Assembly (NCBI GenBank): GCA_003161195.1
Contig: PMOV01000256.1
Span: 2,314-8,883, forward strand
Direction of reading: 5' to 3'
DNA: 6,570 nucleotides
Source of the DNA: Acidobacteriota bacterium
Lineage (GTDB): Bacteria; Acidobacteriota; Terriglobia; Acidiferrales; UBA7541
Below the pieces are notes generated by a model that saw only the letters and a list, made by a program, of their open reading frames with translations, made no database searches and was not told the DNA's origin. Both the position numbers and the translations under genes were made by a program. Below are positions 5,852 through 6,570 of the stretch, piece by piece (the stretch's first letter is position 1; every line of letters begins with the position of its first letter).

Positions 5852-6570
5852 ATGAACTTTTCCAAAGACGATCTAGTGCGCGCGGGGGAAGGACTTCTCA
5901 CTGCTGAAGATTGCGAGCGCCTCTGGCAGAAGCTGCTGAGGCAGGAACCTGCCGCGACCAGGGGAAAATTTGATGTCGCCAATGTAGCCTATTATTTCGG
6001 CGCGCTGGTCGTAATGTCCGCCATGGGTTGGTTGATGAACCTGGGGTTTGAGAAGTTCGGCGGGACGGGAATCGCTGCTATCGCTACGTGCTATGCAATT
6101 CTTTTTATCCTCGCGGGCAAAACGTTGTGGTTTAAGGAAAACCTGAAAATTCCCGGTGGTCTCCTGTTTACGCTTGCTGTATGGATGACGCCTCTCGCGA
6201 TTTACGGTATGGAAAAGGCCGCCGGGGTTTGGCCGCAAGGGGCGCCCAGCGATTTCCAGAGTTATCACATTTGGATCAAAGGAAGCTGGATTGTGATGGA
6301 ACTGGGGACCGTCGTTGCGGGGCTGCTGGCGCTGGCATTTGTTCGCTTCCCCTTCCTGACGTTTCCCATCGCTTTTTCGTTGTGGTACATGTCCATGGAT
6401 CTGACGCCGCTCATTTTGCGCAGGCCGGAATTCAATTGGGACGAGCGCCTCTGGGTGTCTCTGTGTTTTGGACTTCTGATCTTGCTGGCTGCGTTTTTGA
6501 TCGACCGAAGAACGCGCGAAGATTACGCCTTCTGGGGCTATTTGTTCGGGATGATGGCGTTCTGGGGTGG
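5852..6570 (+). CDS. Multi-pass membrane protein, DUF2157-like, N-terminal part (runs off the window)
   Basis: 239 complete codons without a stop before the window ends. A short cytoplasmic-looking N-terminal helical region (1-40, LVRAGEGLLTAEDCERLWQKL) precedes repeated hydrophobic segments at about 45-64, 72-93, 101-120, 144-165, 167-187 and 199-217, with another starting at about 226. The segment DVANVAYYFGALVVMSAMGW is reminiscent of DUF2157-type membrane proteins, which have a similar N-terminal helical region followed by many transmembrane helices; their function is unknown. The family suggestion comes from pattern recall, not a profile search. There is a strong GGAGG before the ATG. 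The gene follows the glycine-rich lipoprotein after 122 nt, so it may have its own promoter. No transport or catalytic signature is visible in the part present. Confidence 0.8.
   Translation, partial: MNFSKDDLVRAGEGLLTAEDCERLWQKLLRQEPAATRGKFDVANVAYYFGALVVMSAMGWLMNLGFEKFGGTGIAAIATCYAILFILAGKTLWFKENLKIPGGLLFTLAVWMTPLAIYGMEKAAGVWPQGAPSDFQSYHIWIKGSWIVMELGTVVAGLLALAFVRFPFLTFPIAFSLWYMSMDLTPLILRRPEFNWDERLWVSLCFGLLILLAAFLIDRRTREDYAFWGYLFGMMAFWG

Overview
The window looks like an ordinary chromosomal segment of a GC-rich Gram-negative bacterium. The NtrC-type regulator and its kinase, the lipoproteins with clear lipoboxes and the codon usage together would fit Acidobacteriota or Deltaproteobacteria-like lineages. 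That placement is inference from style only, since there is no rRNA or other marker gene. I see no tRNA, CRISPR array, insertion sequence or phage gene.

Left two thirds (1-4398), all on the minus strand: a compact run read in the order NtrC-family response regulator (4398-2974), membrane histidine kinase (2968-1109), proline-rich lipoprotein of unknown function (1106-462), then the N-terminal part of a ThiO-like glycine/D-amino-acid oxidase (428 to beyond base 1). The junctions are 5, 2 and 33 nt, so this is very probably one operon. A good sigma70-type promoter (4467-4439) lies 34 nt or so in front of the regulator. The kinase would sense an extracytoplasmic signal through a Cache/PAS-like domain and phosphorylate the regulator. 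The regulator keeps every element needed to activate sigma54 RNA polymerase. How the lipoprotein and oxidase relate to the signalling pair is not evident.

Middle (4399-4706): a 308-nt divergent intergenic region holding the operon promoter on the minus strand and the leader of the next gene on the plus strand.

Right third, plus strand: a lipoprotein with four runs of perfect Gly-X-Y/Gly-Gly-X triplets (4707-5729), the most unusual protein here. A 122-nt spacer follows with a perfect 6+6 inverted repeat sitting on a candidate -35 region. Last is a multi-pass membrane protein resembling DUF2157 proteins (5852 to beyond 6570), cut by the window end.

The best candidate for something undescribed is the collagen-like or polyglycine-II-like lipoprotein, transcribed divergently from a sigma54-activating two-component operon. 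Nothing in the sequence proves that the two are functionally linked.
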